Part shown: positions 7,872 through 16,152 of the stretch, one piece after another
Numbering within the stretch: position 1 is the first letter of the stretch
How the letters are laid out: each line of letters begins with the position of its first letter
Assembly: GCA_016707895.1 (NCBI GenBank)
Contig: JADJGV010000002.1
Location: forward strand, 558,001-622,000
DNA from: Myxococcales bacterium
GTDB lineage: Bacteria; Myxococcota_A; Polyangia; Haliangiales; Haliangiaceae
Direction: 5' to 3'
Length of the DNA: 64,000 nucleotides
The notes under the pieces: generated by a model
What the model was told of the DNA's origin: nothing
Database searches by the model: none
The model's input: only the letters and a program-made list of their open reading frames with translations
Position numbers and translations under genes: made by a program

Positions 7872-9128
7872 TCAGCGCTCGGTGTCGCGTCGGCGCCGGC
7901 TGTGCTCGACGGCCACCGCGGCGGGGTTGATCCGCACCTCGGCCGGGCCGTCGCCGGGCGCGTCGACGGTGGCGCGGTCGCCGGGGCGCACCCAGGCGTG
8001 CAGCCCGCGGGCCTCGGCCACCGCGGTCAGCTCGTCGGCGCGCGCGATCGCCGCCGCCGCTGGCGACGCCTCGCCCTCGACGACCACCGCGCCGGCCGCC
8101 CGCGCGCACGCCACCAGCGCGATCAGCCCGCTCATCCGCTCGCCGACCCAGATGCCGCCCGGCGGCAGCACCGCGGCGTCGCCGGCCATCGTCGCCACCA
8201 GCACCAGCAGGTCCTCGACCTCGGCGGCGCGCGCCACCGTCGGCGCGGCCCGGCCGGCCGCCGCCAGCTTGAACGGCGCGCGGGCGTAGTCGCGGGCCAC
8301 CGTGGCCAGGCCGTCGACGGTCGGCGGCGCCTTGGCGACGCGCTCGTGGAGGCGGCCGTCGAGCAAGAGCAGCTCGACCTCGTGGACCGCGGCCCGCACG
8401 TCGGCGTCGCCGTGCTTGCGCAGCCGGCGCATCGCGCGGTCGAGCTCGGCCGGCAGCCGGGCCAGCGCGCCGACCACGTCGAGCGAGCCGCGATCGCCCA
8501 GCGACGCCAGCGTCGGCAGCATCGCCACCCGGCCGACCGCGCTGCCCGGCCCGACGGTGGCGCCGTCGAGGCGGACGCTGCGGGCCAGCGCCGCGACGCC
8601 CAGCCGGCGCTCGACCGCCAGCATCATCGGCGCCGCCAGCGCCATCGCCAGCGTGACCTCGGCGGCGGTGAACGCCTCGGGGGCGCGCCGCTGCAGCACC
8701 AGCACGCCCAGCGCGCGGCCGCTGGTGGTGAGCGGCACGCCGAGGTACGCCGGGAACCGCTCCTCGCCCAGGCCCGGCACCAGCTTGAAGTGGCTGTCCT
8801 GGGGCCCGACCGCCACCGACACCGGCCGCAGGCACTCGGCGCACAGGCCGGTCAGGCCCTCGCCGAAGTGCAGCCGCACCGCGCCGATCGTGCCGGCCGG
8901 GAAGCCGTGGTTGCCGCGCATCACCAGCCGGTCGCCGCCGTCGTCCGGTTCCCGGACGTACGCGCTGACCACGTCGACGTCGGCGATCGTCGCGATCTCG
9001 CGGCACATCGCGGTCAGCGCGACCTCGAGCGGCGCCGGGTCGCTGGCCAGCCCGATCAGGCGGAGCACGCCGTCGACCGAGTGGTCACCGGCGTGGTGGA
9101 TCTGGACCCCGGCGGGGAGCGTGCGCAT
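7872..9128 (-). CDS. GAF domain fused to a degenerate, truncated PTS enzyme-I-like region (PtsP-like)
   Basis: 418 residues. Residues 20-170 are a GAF domain (FGEGLTGLCAECLRPVSV, YLGVPLTTSGRALGVLVLQRR). Residues 185-405 follow the N-terminal half of PTS enzyme I/PtsP: G-x-G-x-A-x-GRVA near 192-201, a helical stretch with VEDLLVLV at 304-311, LPPGGIWVGERMS at 321-333, and a swivel-like end with AVVVEGEASPAAAAIARADE and PAEVRINP. In enzyme I the swivel carries the phosphorylated histidine; aligned by eye, alanine 357 stands there. The PEP-binding barrel (about 300 residues) is absent. It therefore looks like a non-catalytic sensor or scaffold. It heads the permease/Rieske run. The ATG at 9128 is chosen because homology begins shortly after it. 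Confidence 0.8.
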   Translation of the reverse strand: MRTLPAGVQIHHAGDHSVDGVLRLIGLASDPAPLEVALTAMCREIATIADVDVVSAYVREPDDGGDRLVMRGNHGFPAGTIGAVRLHFGEGLTGLCAECLRPVSVAVGPQDSHFKLVPGLGEERFPAYLGVPLTTSGRALGVLVLQRRAPEAFTAAEVTLAMALAAPMMLAVERRLGVAALARSVRLDGATVGPGSAVGRVAMLPTLASLGDRGSLDVVGALARLPAELDRAMRRLRKHGDADVRAAVHEVELLLLDGRLHERVAKAPPTVDGLATVARDYARAPFKLAAAGRAAPTVARAAEVEDLLVLVATMAGDAAVLPPGGIWVGERMSGLIALVACARAAGAVVVEGEASPAAAAIARADELTAVAEARGLHAWVRPGDRATVDAPGDGPAEVRINPAAVAVEHSRRRRDTER

Positions 9129-9217
9129 GCCGCCAGTGTGCGCGATCGATGTTTCCGCGCGGTTTCGCCGCGCCCCGGCCGCGGCCGGGGCCGGCGCGGC
9201 TGGCGTATCCTCGAGGC

Positions 9218-9859
9218 ATGTCGCCGCGCCTCGCCCTGATCGCGCTCGGGCTCGCCGCATGCGGCACCCGCGCCACGCCCCCGCCGCCCACCCAAGAGGT
9301 CGCGATGAAGCCGCCGCCGTCCTGCCTCGAGCAGCTCACCGTCGATCACGGCCAGTCGGTGCTCACCGAGCAGCGCTCGCTGGGCCCCGCCGCGTTCGAC
9401 TTCCAGCAGCGGTTCGCCGCCGCCGACATCGATCGCGACACCCAGCTCCCGGTGGCCGCGACCGCCGCCTACCAGATCGGCCAGACGCCGCTCCTGTGGT
9501 GGAACGCCGCGCGCACCGAGGCGGTGGTCAACGCCGCGGTGCTGTCGGAGCTGCGGGTGATCGACGCGACCAACCTCGCCGCCGGCAGCACCGAGGCCGT
9601 CGGCCAGCTGTCCGAGCTCGGCGTCGGCCACATCGCCGGCCGCGACCTGCTGAAGTTCCTGATCGCCGCCCGGGTCATCGCCACCTACGTCCACATCGGC
9701 GCCGAGCTGTGCATCGTCGACGAACAGGACGGCCCTGCCGGCTACCAGGCCCGGGTCACCGGCCAGCACACGTACTTCACCAACGACAAGCACGTCGAGC
9801 CGCTCGCCTTCACCGTCACGATCGACCCCGCCGGCGTCATCGCCGTCCGCGGCGACTGA
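9218..9859 (+). CDS. Lipoprotein of unknown function
   Basis: 213 residues. The signal MSPRLALIALGLAAC ends in a lipobox (LAAC, Cys 15), so it should be a membrane-anchored lipoprotein. The mature part has the phrases PLLWWNAARTEAVVNAAVLSEL and HIAGRDLLKFLIAARVIATYVHIG and a C-terminal beta-rich segment (TVTIDPAGVIAVRGD). I recognise no family. It converges with the Cys-rich lipoprotein gene at 10083, and two terminator-like hairpins lie between them. Confidence 0.75.
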   Translation: MSPRLALIALGLAACGTRATPPPPTQEVAMKPPPSCLEQLTVDHGQSVLTEQRSLGPAAFDFQQRFAAADIDRDTQLPVAATAAYQIGQTPLLWWNAARTEAVVNAAVLSELRVIDATNLAAGSTEAVGQLSELGVGHIAGRDLLKFLIAARVIATYVHIGAELCIVDEQDGPAGYQARVTGQHTYFTNDKHVEPLAFTVTIDPAGVIAVRGD

Positions 9860-9962
9860 CGCCCGCGTCGAGGCTCGGCGCCGCGCGTTTCGCACGGGGT
9901 CACCGCACCGCCTTCGTGCGTTGGCTCTCGCGTTTCGGGTGGGGGCCCCACGTCTTGTGGGG

Positions 9963-9985
9963 GAGGGGCTTTGCGAAAGCCCCTC
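9963..9985. terminator. Hairpin 1 of the repeat pair (likely bidirectional terminator)
   Basis: GAGGGGCTTT and AAAGCCCCTC pair perfectly (10 bp) around a GCG loop. It lies 104 bp after the stop of the plus-strand lipoprotein gene. There is no long T-run, as is usual at this GC content, so terminator activity is inferred. Confidence 0.55.
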
Positions 9986-10056
9986 TCGCGGGTGCACGGC
10001 CAGCGTCGGTGGCCAGGCGTCTCGCGTTTCGGGTGGGGGCCCCACGTCTTGTGGGG

Positions 10057-10079
10057 GAGGGGCTTTTCGAAAGACCCTC
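10057..10079. terminator. Hairpin 2 of the repeat pair (likely terminator)
   Basis: GAGGGGCTTT and AAAGACCCTC pair around a TCG loop with one G-A mismatch. It lies a few bases beyond the stop (10083) of the minus-strand Cys-rich lipoprotein gene, well placed to end that transcript. Confidence 0.55.
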
Positions 10080-10082
10080 TCT

Positions 10083-10571
10083 CTATAACGGCGCGGGCGC
10101 GCAGAACTTCTGCAGGTTGTCGCCGAGGCGCTCGCCCGGCTTCGGCACCGGCTCGCCGCCGTGCGACACCATCAGCGCCTCGGTGCGGCACTCGTAGCGA
10201 TCGCGGCAGTCGTCGTTGCTGTCGCAGGTGCGCATGCAGTAGCGGACCTCGGAGGTGCGCGGCACGCACTGGCCCTTCAGCGTGCAGACCTCGTCGAGCG
10301 TGCAGCGGTCCTCGGTGAGGTCCTCGGCCGCCAGGTCGCACGGCTTGTTGCCGAACGACGCCGCGTAGAACCGCACGCACACCGCCTCCTCGGGGCAGGT
10401 GTTCCAGTCGCAGCCCTGCTCGGTGCAGTAGCCGCCGGGCGAGGTGGTGTCGCAGACCAGCGCCTGGTTGGTGCCGTCGCCGCAATCGAGGCTGCTGGAG
10501 CACTCGTCGCCGATCTCCTTGCCGCACGCGGCGGCGAGGACCAGGACGGACAAGACAGCGAGACGGCTCAT
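10083..10571 (-). CDS. Cys-rich lipoprotein
   Basis: 162 residues. MSRLAVLSVLVLAAAC gives a lipobox with Cys 16. The mature part contains about 17 cysteines in the pattern typical of myxobacterial small Cys-rich domains (DECSSSLDCGDG, GYCTEQGCDWNTCPEEAVCV, CTLDEVCTLKGQCVP, YCMRTCDSNDDCRDRYEC), probably all in disulfides in the periplasm or on the surface. An upstream in-frame ATG (10583) would add four residues; the start at 10571 gives the better signal. Function is unknown. It is transcribed away from dtd. Confidence 0.82.
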   Translation of the reverse strand: MSRLAVLSVLVLAAACGKEIGDECSSSLDCGDGTNQALVCDTTSPGGYCTEQGCDWNTCPEEAVCVRFYAASFGNKPCDLAAEDLTEDRCTLDEVCTLKGQCVPRTSEVRYCMRTCDSNDDCRDRYECRTEALMVSHGGEPVPKPGERLGDNLQKFCAPAPL

Positions 10572-10680
10572 GCGGGCGCGCATCCTAGCAGGCATTGGGG
10601 GGGACACAACCGGGACGGCGGTTGGACTGCGGGGCCCCGGGGTGGGTTGCCTTGGGCCCGCAACCAGGCGATGAGACGCC

Positions 10681-11133
<453 letters not shown>

Positions 11134-11165
11134 AACCGAATCGCCGCGGCCCTGTCTGAGCGGGC

Positions 11166-12545
11166 ATGCGGGTCCTGGCCATCGCCCTGTTCGCGACCGC
11201 GGTCGGCTGCGCCCACCCGCGCCCCGCGCCCTCCGACCCCGCCGCCGACCTGCCGGCCGCCGACGCCGACATGGCCCACGGCGACGACGGCGACGACGGC
11301 GTGGTCGCCGCGCCTGGCCCCGACGGCGTCGGCGAGGTGTGGCAGGGGGGGCCGGCGGTGATCGATCGCAAGCTCGAGATGCTGCGGCAGCTGGTGGCCG
11401 CCAGCCGTGGGACCGAGCAGCTCGCGGCGCGGGCCCGGCTGTTCGAGCAGCTCGACGCGTCCCCCGACCCCGCCCATCGGGCCGAGGCGCTGACCGTCGC
11501 CGCCGCGCTGGTCGCCGAGCCCGGGTTCGCCGCGCTGGCCCAGGCCGACGCGGTGCTGTACGGCCACGGCGTCGCGCTGCAGCGCGCCCGCGACGACGCC
11601 AAGGCCCGCGCCGCGTGGCAGCGGCTGGTGGAGGTCTACCCGCGGTCGCGCTGGGTGCCCTCCGCGATCGTCGCGCTGGCCGACCTGGCCTTCAACGACG
11701 GCGACCTCGCCACCGCGACCGCGCTGTACCCGCGGGCGTTCGCCGATCCGATGGTCGGCGCCTACGCCCGCTACAAGCGCGGCTGGTGCGCGTTCAACCT
11801 CGGCGACGGCGAGCAGGCGCTGGCCGACTTCCTCGACGTGGCTCGCGCCGGTCGCGACCCGCTGCGCGCCGAGGCCCTCAAGGACGCGGTCCGGGTCTAC
11901 GCGCAGGTCGGCGACGCCGCCAAGGCCGCGCCGTTCTTCCGCGCGATCGATCGCGATCACCTCGGCGAGCACCTGCTGCGCCTCGGCGAGACCTACCTCG
12001 ACGTCGGCAAGCTGCGCGAGGCCCGGCGCGCGCTGGCCGACGCCCAGCCGCTGCTCGACGCCGCCGGCGCCTGCCGCGCCGAGGCCGCGATCGCCCGCGC
12101 CGCGTGGATCGCCGCCGACCGCGCGGGCGCGGCCGCGTCGCTCGCCGCGCTGGCCGGCCGCAACCCCGACCCGGCGTGCGCCGACGCCGCGGCGGCGCTG
12201 GCCAGCGAGGTCGCCCGCGCGCTCACCGTCGAGGCCCGTCGGCTCGCCGGCGACCGGGCCGCGGCGATCGCCGCCTGGGCCGTGGCGCGGACCCTCGCGC
12301 CGGCCGGCCCGCGCCGGGCCGACACCGCGCAGGCGCTGGCCGAGGTCGCCAGCGAGCACGCCACCGCCGTCGGCACCGCCGCCGCGTGGGCCGCGGCCGC
12401 CGAGGCCGAGTACGAGGCCGCCGCCGCGGGCGTGGCCGGCGCCGTCGACGCGGCGCTGGGGGCGTGGGGCCGCGCGGTCGCGCTCGACCCCGGCCTGGCC
12501 ACCCGCGCCGCCGCCGGTCGCGCGCTGCTCGAGCGGCTGCCGTGA
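11166..12545 (+). CDS. TPR-repeat lipoprotein
   Basis: 459 residues. The signal ends in a lipobox (TAVGC, Cys 15), followed by an Asp/Ala/Gly linker to about residue 55. From about 110 to 330 there are TPR-like helix pairs, e.g. ARAAWQRLVEVYPRSRWVPSAIVALADLAFNDGDLATATALY and YARYKRGWCAFNLGDGEQALADFLDVA in consecutive order; the C-terminal 130 residues are very Ala-rich helices. TPR lipoproteins usually hold protein partners at the outer membrane (compare YfgL/BamD or gliding-motility scaffolds). One of four such proteins in this window. Partner unknown. Confidence 0.85.
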   Translation: MRVLAIALFATAVGCAHPRPAPSDPAADLPAADADMAHGDDGDDGVVAAPGPDGVGEVWQGGPAVIDRKLEMLRQLVAASRGTEQLAARARLFEQLDASPDPAHRAEALTVAAALVAEPGFAALAQADAVLYGHGVALQRARDDAKARAAWQRLVEVYPRSRWVPSAIVALADLAFNDGDLATATALYPRAFADPMVGAYARYKRGWCAFNLGDGEQALADFLDVARAGRDPLRAEALKDAVRVYAQVGDAAKAAPFFRAIDRDHLGEHLLRLGETYLDVGKLREARRALADAQPLLDAAGACRAEAAIARAAWIAADRAGAAASLAALAGRNPDPACADAAAALASEVARALTVEARRLAGDRAAAIAAWAVARTLAPAGPRRADTAQALAEVASEHATAVGTAAAWAAAAEAEYEAAAAGVAGAVDAALGAWGRAVALDPGLATRAAAGRALLERLP

Positions 12546-12593
12546 GCCCGCCGACGTCGTGCGGCGCCGCTGATTCGCGGTAGCTTCCGCGCC

Positions 12594-14108
12594 ATGCGCG
12601 TGCGCCTCGGTCTCGTGATCGCCCTCGTCGGCTGCGGCAGCCAGGTCACCGCCCCGCCGATCGTCGTGCCCAGCGAGCCGGTCCGCGAGGAGGCGCTGGA
12701 GATCGACGCCGGCGCGCCCTACGCCAAGCTGTTCGCCGCGGACGCGCGCTGGGAGTTTCCGGCCGCGACGTGGCTGGGCGCCGGGCCGCCGCCGACGATC
12801 ACCTGCTCGGTCGAGTCGCCCCGCGGCTTCGAGCGCGCGCGGGTCGGCTACCTGCGCTGCGCGGCCGATCGCGAGCTCGGCGCGATGTCGGGGGCGATGC
12901 CGCGGTTCGGCGTCATCGCCACCGCGCAGGGCCTGTGGTTCACCGAGCACCTGACCACCGTCACCCAGGTCCCCGACGACGAGGCCGCGGCGCTGGCGTG
13001 GGCCGCCAGCGAGCCGATGCGCATCGGCGCCAAGCCCGCGCCGGTGTCGTACCAGGCCCACGCCGACGCCACCGCCGACGCGCCCGCGATCGATGGTCGC
13101 ATCGAGACCTTCGCGTTCGGCGACGGGGCGTGGTGCACCGCGATCGAGAACGCCGCCGCCGGCGACGCCGGCCGGGTGGTGCTGTGCTTCGACGCCGCGC
13201 GCGGCCTGATCGGCGGCGGCGCGGCGATGGCCAGCCGCGGCATCGTCACCGCCGCGCTCACGTTCGGCGAGGCGCCGCCGCCGCCCGAGTCGGCGCCGTT
13301 CGAGACCGACCTCGACGTCGACGTCGAGGCCGTGACGCTGGTCGCGCCCGGCAAGGGCAAGCGCGCGCCGCTGGCGCTCACCGCCGCCGCCGACGGCGCG
13401 CAGCCGGTCGCGTACCAGATCAGCGCCCACGCGATCTCCGACGACGGCGCCGGCAAGCCCGCCGAGGCCGACCAGCCGACGCTCTACCTGCGCGGCACCG
13501 CCGCGGTGACGCTGATCGAGCCCAGCGGCCGCTTCCGCTACGGCTTCACCGTCGAGGAGGCCACCGCCACCGGCCCCGGCACGACGCCCGCGCTCACCAC
13601 CGGCATCGCGACCCTGGTCGGCGCGGTGTTCTCGACCGCGGTCGATCCCGACGGCCGGGTCGCGGCGCGCAAGGTCGTGGTCGCGCACCCGATCCCGACC
13701 ACCCCGCTGGTGGTCGGCCAGGTCGCGCAGTCGATGGACACCTTCGTCGCGTTGCCCACCGCGCCGATCGGCCTGGGCGCCACCTGGACCTCGACCTACC
13801 CGACGACGCTGCTCGGCCAGGAGGTCACGGTGACGGTCCGCTCCAAGCTGGTCAGCCGCAAGGGGCCGATCGCCGTGATCAGCTCCGACACCGCGATCGC
13901 GCCGATCGTGCAGGCGGTCAACGGCGGCACCGCGCGCCTCGAGGCCAAGGGCACGATCACGACGGTGCTCACCGCGGGGCGGCTGCTGCCGACGCGGGCC
14001 GCCGAGCTGCGGCTGATCGCCTCGGTCGAGCCCACCGCCGGCGTCGCCAACCCGGCGCGCCGCGAGCGCCACGAGCTGCACATGCGCACCCGCGTGCAGC
14101 CGAAGTAG
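12594..14108 (+). CDS. Large lipoprotein of unknown function
   Basis: 504 residues. MRVRLGLVIALVGC gives a lipobox with Cys 14. The rest is a beta-rich protein without internal membrane segments; the C-terminal part includes FVALPTAPIGLGATWTSTY and TVTVRSKLVSRKGPIAV, phrases typical of bacterial lipoproteins with a DUF6263-like fold, but I would not assign that firmly. It lies 48 bp after the TPR lipoprotein gene on the same strand, so the two may work together in the envelope. Confidence 0.78.
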   Translation: MRVRLGLVIALVGCGSQVTAPPIVVPSEPVREEALEIDAGAPYAKLFAADARWEFPAATWLGAGPPPTITCSVESPRGFERARVGYLRCAADRELGAMSGAMPRFGVIATAQGLWFTEHLTTVTQVPDDEAAALAWAASEPMRIGAKPAPVSYQAHADATADAPAIDGRIETFAFGDGAWCTAIENAAAGDAGRVVLCFDAARGLIGGGAAMASRGIVTAALTFGEAPPPPESAPFETDLDVDVEAVTLVAPGKGKRAPLALTAAADGAQPVAYQISAHAISDDGAGKPAEADQPTLYLRGTAAVTLIEPSGRFRYGFTVEEATATGPGTTPALTTGIATLVGAVFSTAVDPDGRVAARKVVVAHPIPTTPLVVGQVAQSMDTFVALPTAPIGLGATWTSTYPTTLLGQEVTVTVRSKLVSRKGPIAVISSDTAIAPIVQAVNGGTARLEAKGTITTVLTAGRLLPTRAAELRLIASVEPTAGVANPARRERHELHMRTRVQPK

Positions 14109-14137
14109 CGGCGCGCGCGGTCGCGGCGCGGGGGTGG

Positions 14138-14251
14138 CTACGGGCCGACGTCGGCCGGGCCGGCGGCGATCGACTGGTTGAGCGCGGTGACGAGCGTGAC
14201 GATGTCGTGCAGCGCGCGTCGGGCGCGCCGCGTGATGCGGGTCAACACCAT
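14138..14251 (-). CDS. Small 37-residue protein with strong ribosome site
   Basis: The frame runs MVLTRITRRARRALHDIV..., ending at a TAG at 14138. The support is the ribosome site: GAGGAG seven bases before the ATG, among the best in the window. The N-terminal half is strongly basic (six Arg in the first 15 residues) and would form an amphipathic helix; the rest is LVTALNQSIAAG followed by a Pro/Gly tail. It could be a small membrane- or RNA-binding peptide. I know no family. It converges on the large lipoprotein gene with a 29-bp gap. Confidence 0.5.
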   Translation of the reverse strand: MVLTRITRRARRALHDIVTLVTALNQSIAAGPADVGP

Positions 14252-14493
14252 GGTGACTCCTCGCGGCGCCTCGCTGTGCGCCCGCCTGATTGACCCGTTG
14301 GTCGCTCGGAGGCGCGGCGGCGTTCATCGCCCGCGCGAGTTTCGATCACGCGGCGCGCGGCGCGCGGTCGCAGCCGCCGACGGTGGCGTCGGGGGCGCGC
14401 TTTACCGTCGCTGCGGGGCGTGCCAGACTCGCACCCTTCGCTGCCGGACGCCCTGCATCGCTCGGCGTGACCACGATCCCAAGGCTGGTGTCC

Positions 14494-14553
14494 ATGTCGA
14501 ACAGCAACCACGACGCGCGGGTGAAGGCCTCGGACCTGGGGCGGCCCTCGTGA
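14494..14553 (+). CDS. Possible 19-residue leader peptide before the URC4 gene
   Basis: ATG at 14494, peptide MSNSNHDARVKASDLGRPS, stop TGA at 14551-14553. The stop overlaps the GTG start of the downstream gene (GTGA), so ribosomes finishing this peptide could start on the next gene. AAGG lies about nine bases before the ATG. The evidence is only this geometry; it may be chance. Confidence 0.3.
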   Translation: MSNSNHDARVKASDLGRPS

Positions 14554-15815
14554 GCGGCTACGATCTGGGCAGCGGCTTCATCGCGCCCGGCTCGGCGGCC
14601 GACGCCGGGACCGCGGTCGCGTACCTGCGCTCGCCGCTCGCGGTGCGGGTGCGGTCGACCAACGTGCTCGAGGCCGGGCTGCTCGGCGAGCTGCGCCACT
14701 TCCGCGTCGACCGCAGCCGGGTCGAGGCGGTGGCCGATCTGGTCATCGCGGTCACCCGCGCCAACTATCCGAACCTGCGCATCCCGGTGCACGGCCGGGT
14801 CGGGCACTTCCGGGCCGGCGGCGTCGATCGCGTCGCCGAGCTGACCGAGGCCTGCGGCGGCGACGGCGTCGCGGCCGAGGCGCTGGTCGATCTGGTCGTG
14901 GTCAGCGTGCTGCTCGACGCCGCGGCCGGCGACACCTGGCGCTACCGCGAGGCGGCGACCGGCCTCGAGCTGGCGCGCAGCGAGGGCCTCGCGGTGGCCA
15001 GCCTGCGCGCGTTCCAGGCCGGCCTGTTCTCGGCCGACGCGCTGTTGCCGCTGCGGGTCGACGCCGCCGCGCTGCGCGGCATCGACGAGGCCACGCTGGG
15101 CGACGCGCTGCAGGTGGGGCCGGTCGGCGACAACGCGCTGGTCGGCCTCGAGGGGCGCGCCGGCCTGCTGCGGCGGCTGGGCGAGGTGCTCGACGACAAC
15201 GCGGCGCTGTTCCCCGGCGGCCGGCCCAGCGGCCTGCTCAAGGTGGTGAAGGATCGCGGCGGCGAGGTGCGCGCCGCCGACCTGCTCGGCGATCTGCTCG
15301 AGGGCCTGGGCCCGATCTGGCCGGGGCGCCTCGAGCTCGGCGGCGTCAACCTCGGCGACTGCTGGCGCCACCCGGCGGCCGGCGGCACCGGCATGTCGGC
15401 CGGGCTGGTGCCGTTCCACCAGCTCTCGCAGTGGCTCGCCTACTCGCTGTTCGAGCCGTTCGAGCTGGGCGGCGTCAAGGTCGTGCAGCACGGCGCCATG
15501 ACCGGCCTGCCCGAGCACCGCAACGGCGGCCTGCTGCTCGACCTCGGCGTGCTCGTCCCGCGCTACGACGCCATCACCCGCAACCTCTACCCGGTCGACG
15601 CCGAGGTCGTCGTCGAGTGGCGCGCGCTGACCGTCGCCCTGCTCGACTGGGTCGCCGACGCCGTCCGCGAGAAGCTGCAGGTCACGCCCGACCAGCTGCC
15701 GCTCGCCCGCATCCTCGAGGGCGGCACCTGGCACGCCGGCCGCCAGCTCGCCCGCGAGCGCCGCCCCGGCGGCGGCTCGCCGATCCGCGTCGAGAGCGAC
15801 GGCACCGTCTTCTAG
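14550..15815 (+). CDS. URC4/Urg3-family (DUF1688) protein
   Basis: 421 residues, full family length. Members include yeast URC4, needed for the URC route of uracil catabolism, and many uncharacterised bacterial proteins. Family features seen are ANYPNLRIPVHGRVGHFRAGGVDR early on, WRYREAATGLELARSEGLAVASLRAF in the middle, and FHQLSQWLAYSLFEPFELGGV with GLPEHRNGGLLLDLGVL near the end. The GTG at 14550 is chosen because homology begins right after it. The usual URC partners (GTP cyclohydrolase-II-like URC1, uracil phosphoribosyltransferase) are not in the window, so the pathway is inferred only from the family. Confidence 0.88.
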   Translation: MSGYDLGSGFIAPGSAADAGTAVAYLRSPLAVRVRSTNVLEAGLLGELRHFRVDRSRVEAVADLVIAVTRANYPNLRIPVHGRVGHFRAGGVDRVAELTEACGGDGVAAEALVDLVVVSVLLDAAAGDTWRYREAATGLELARSEGLAVASLRAFQAGLFSADALLPLRVDAAALRGIDEATLGDALQVGPVGDNALVGLEGRAGLLRRLGEVLDDNAALFPGGRPSGLLKVVKDRGGEVRAADLLGDLLEGLGPIWPGRLELGGVNLGDCWRHPAAGGTGMSAGLVPFHQLSQWLAYSLFEPFELGGVKVVQHGAMTGLPEHRNGGLLLDLGVLVPRYDAITRNLYPVDAEVVVEWRALTVALLDWVADAVREKLQVTPDQLPLARILEGGTWHAGRQLARERRPGGGSPIRVESDGTVF

Positions 15816-15875
15816 CCAGCCCCCAGCCGGGTCGCCCGTCGGGTCGTCGCCCGCCGCGGGGTCGCCCGCCGCCGG

Positions 15876-15982
15876 GTCGCAGCGACTCGGATCATGGGTC
15901 GCCCGCCGCCGGGTCGGGTCGGGTCGCCCGCCCGCCGCCGGGTCGCAGCGACTCGGATCGTGGCGACTCGGATCGTGGCGAC
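15876..15982. repeat. REP-like repeats, left of the transposase relic
   Basis: The unit GTCGCAGCGACTCGGATC occurs at 15876-15893 and 15942-15959, followed by a shortened copy (GTGGCGACTCGGATC at 15960-15974) and a further GTGGCGAC. The core GTCGC-A-GCGAC is a perfect short palindrome. Between copies lie GGGTCGCCCGCCGCC-type iterations. The gene-free stretch 15816-16152 holds nothing else that I can see. Confidence 0.75.
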
Positions 15983-16152
15983 GCTCGCCAGGCCGGCATG
16001 CGTCGCACCTCGCTGACCAGGTTCCGGCGGCTGGGATCGACGCGACAACGCAAGCGGGCGGCTAGACCACGCGCGGGATCGCGGCAAAGAGTGGCCCCGC
16101 GGCGACGCGGTGGGCGCGCGCTATCGGCGCAATCAAGCGGCTGGAGGCGCTG

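Larger units (their letters stand above)
9926..10081. repeat. Direct repeat pair, each ending in a hairpin
   Basis: Two copies of a block that starts tctcgcgtttcgggtggg, runs through ccccacgtcttgtgggggag and ends in a hairpin, at 9926-9985 and 10020-10081. The first 40-50 bases are almost identical; the hairpin arms differ slightly. They lie between two convergent genes, so each could end transcription from both sides. The length and near-identity suggest a dispersed repeat family of this genome rather than two independent terminators. Confidence 0.75.
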
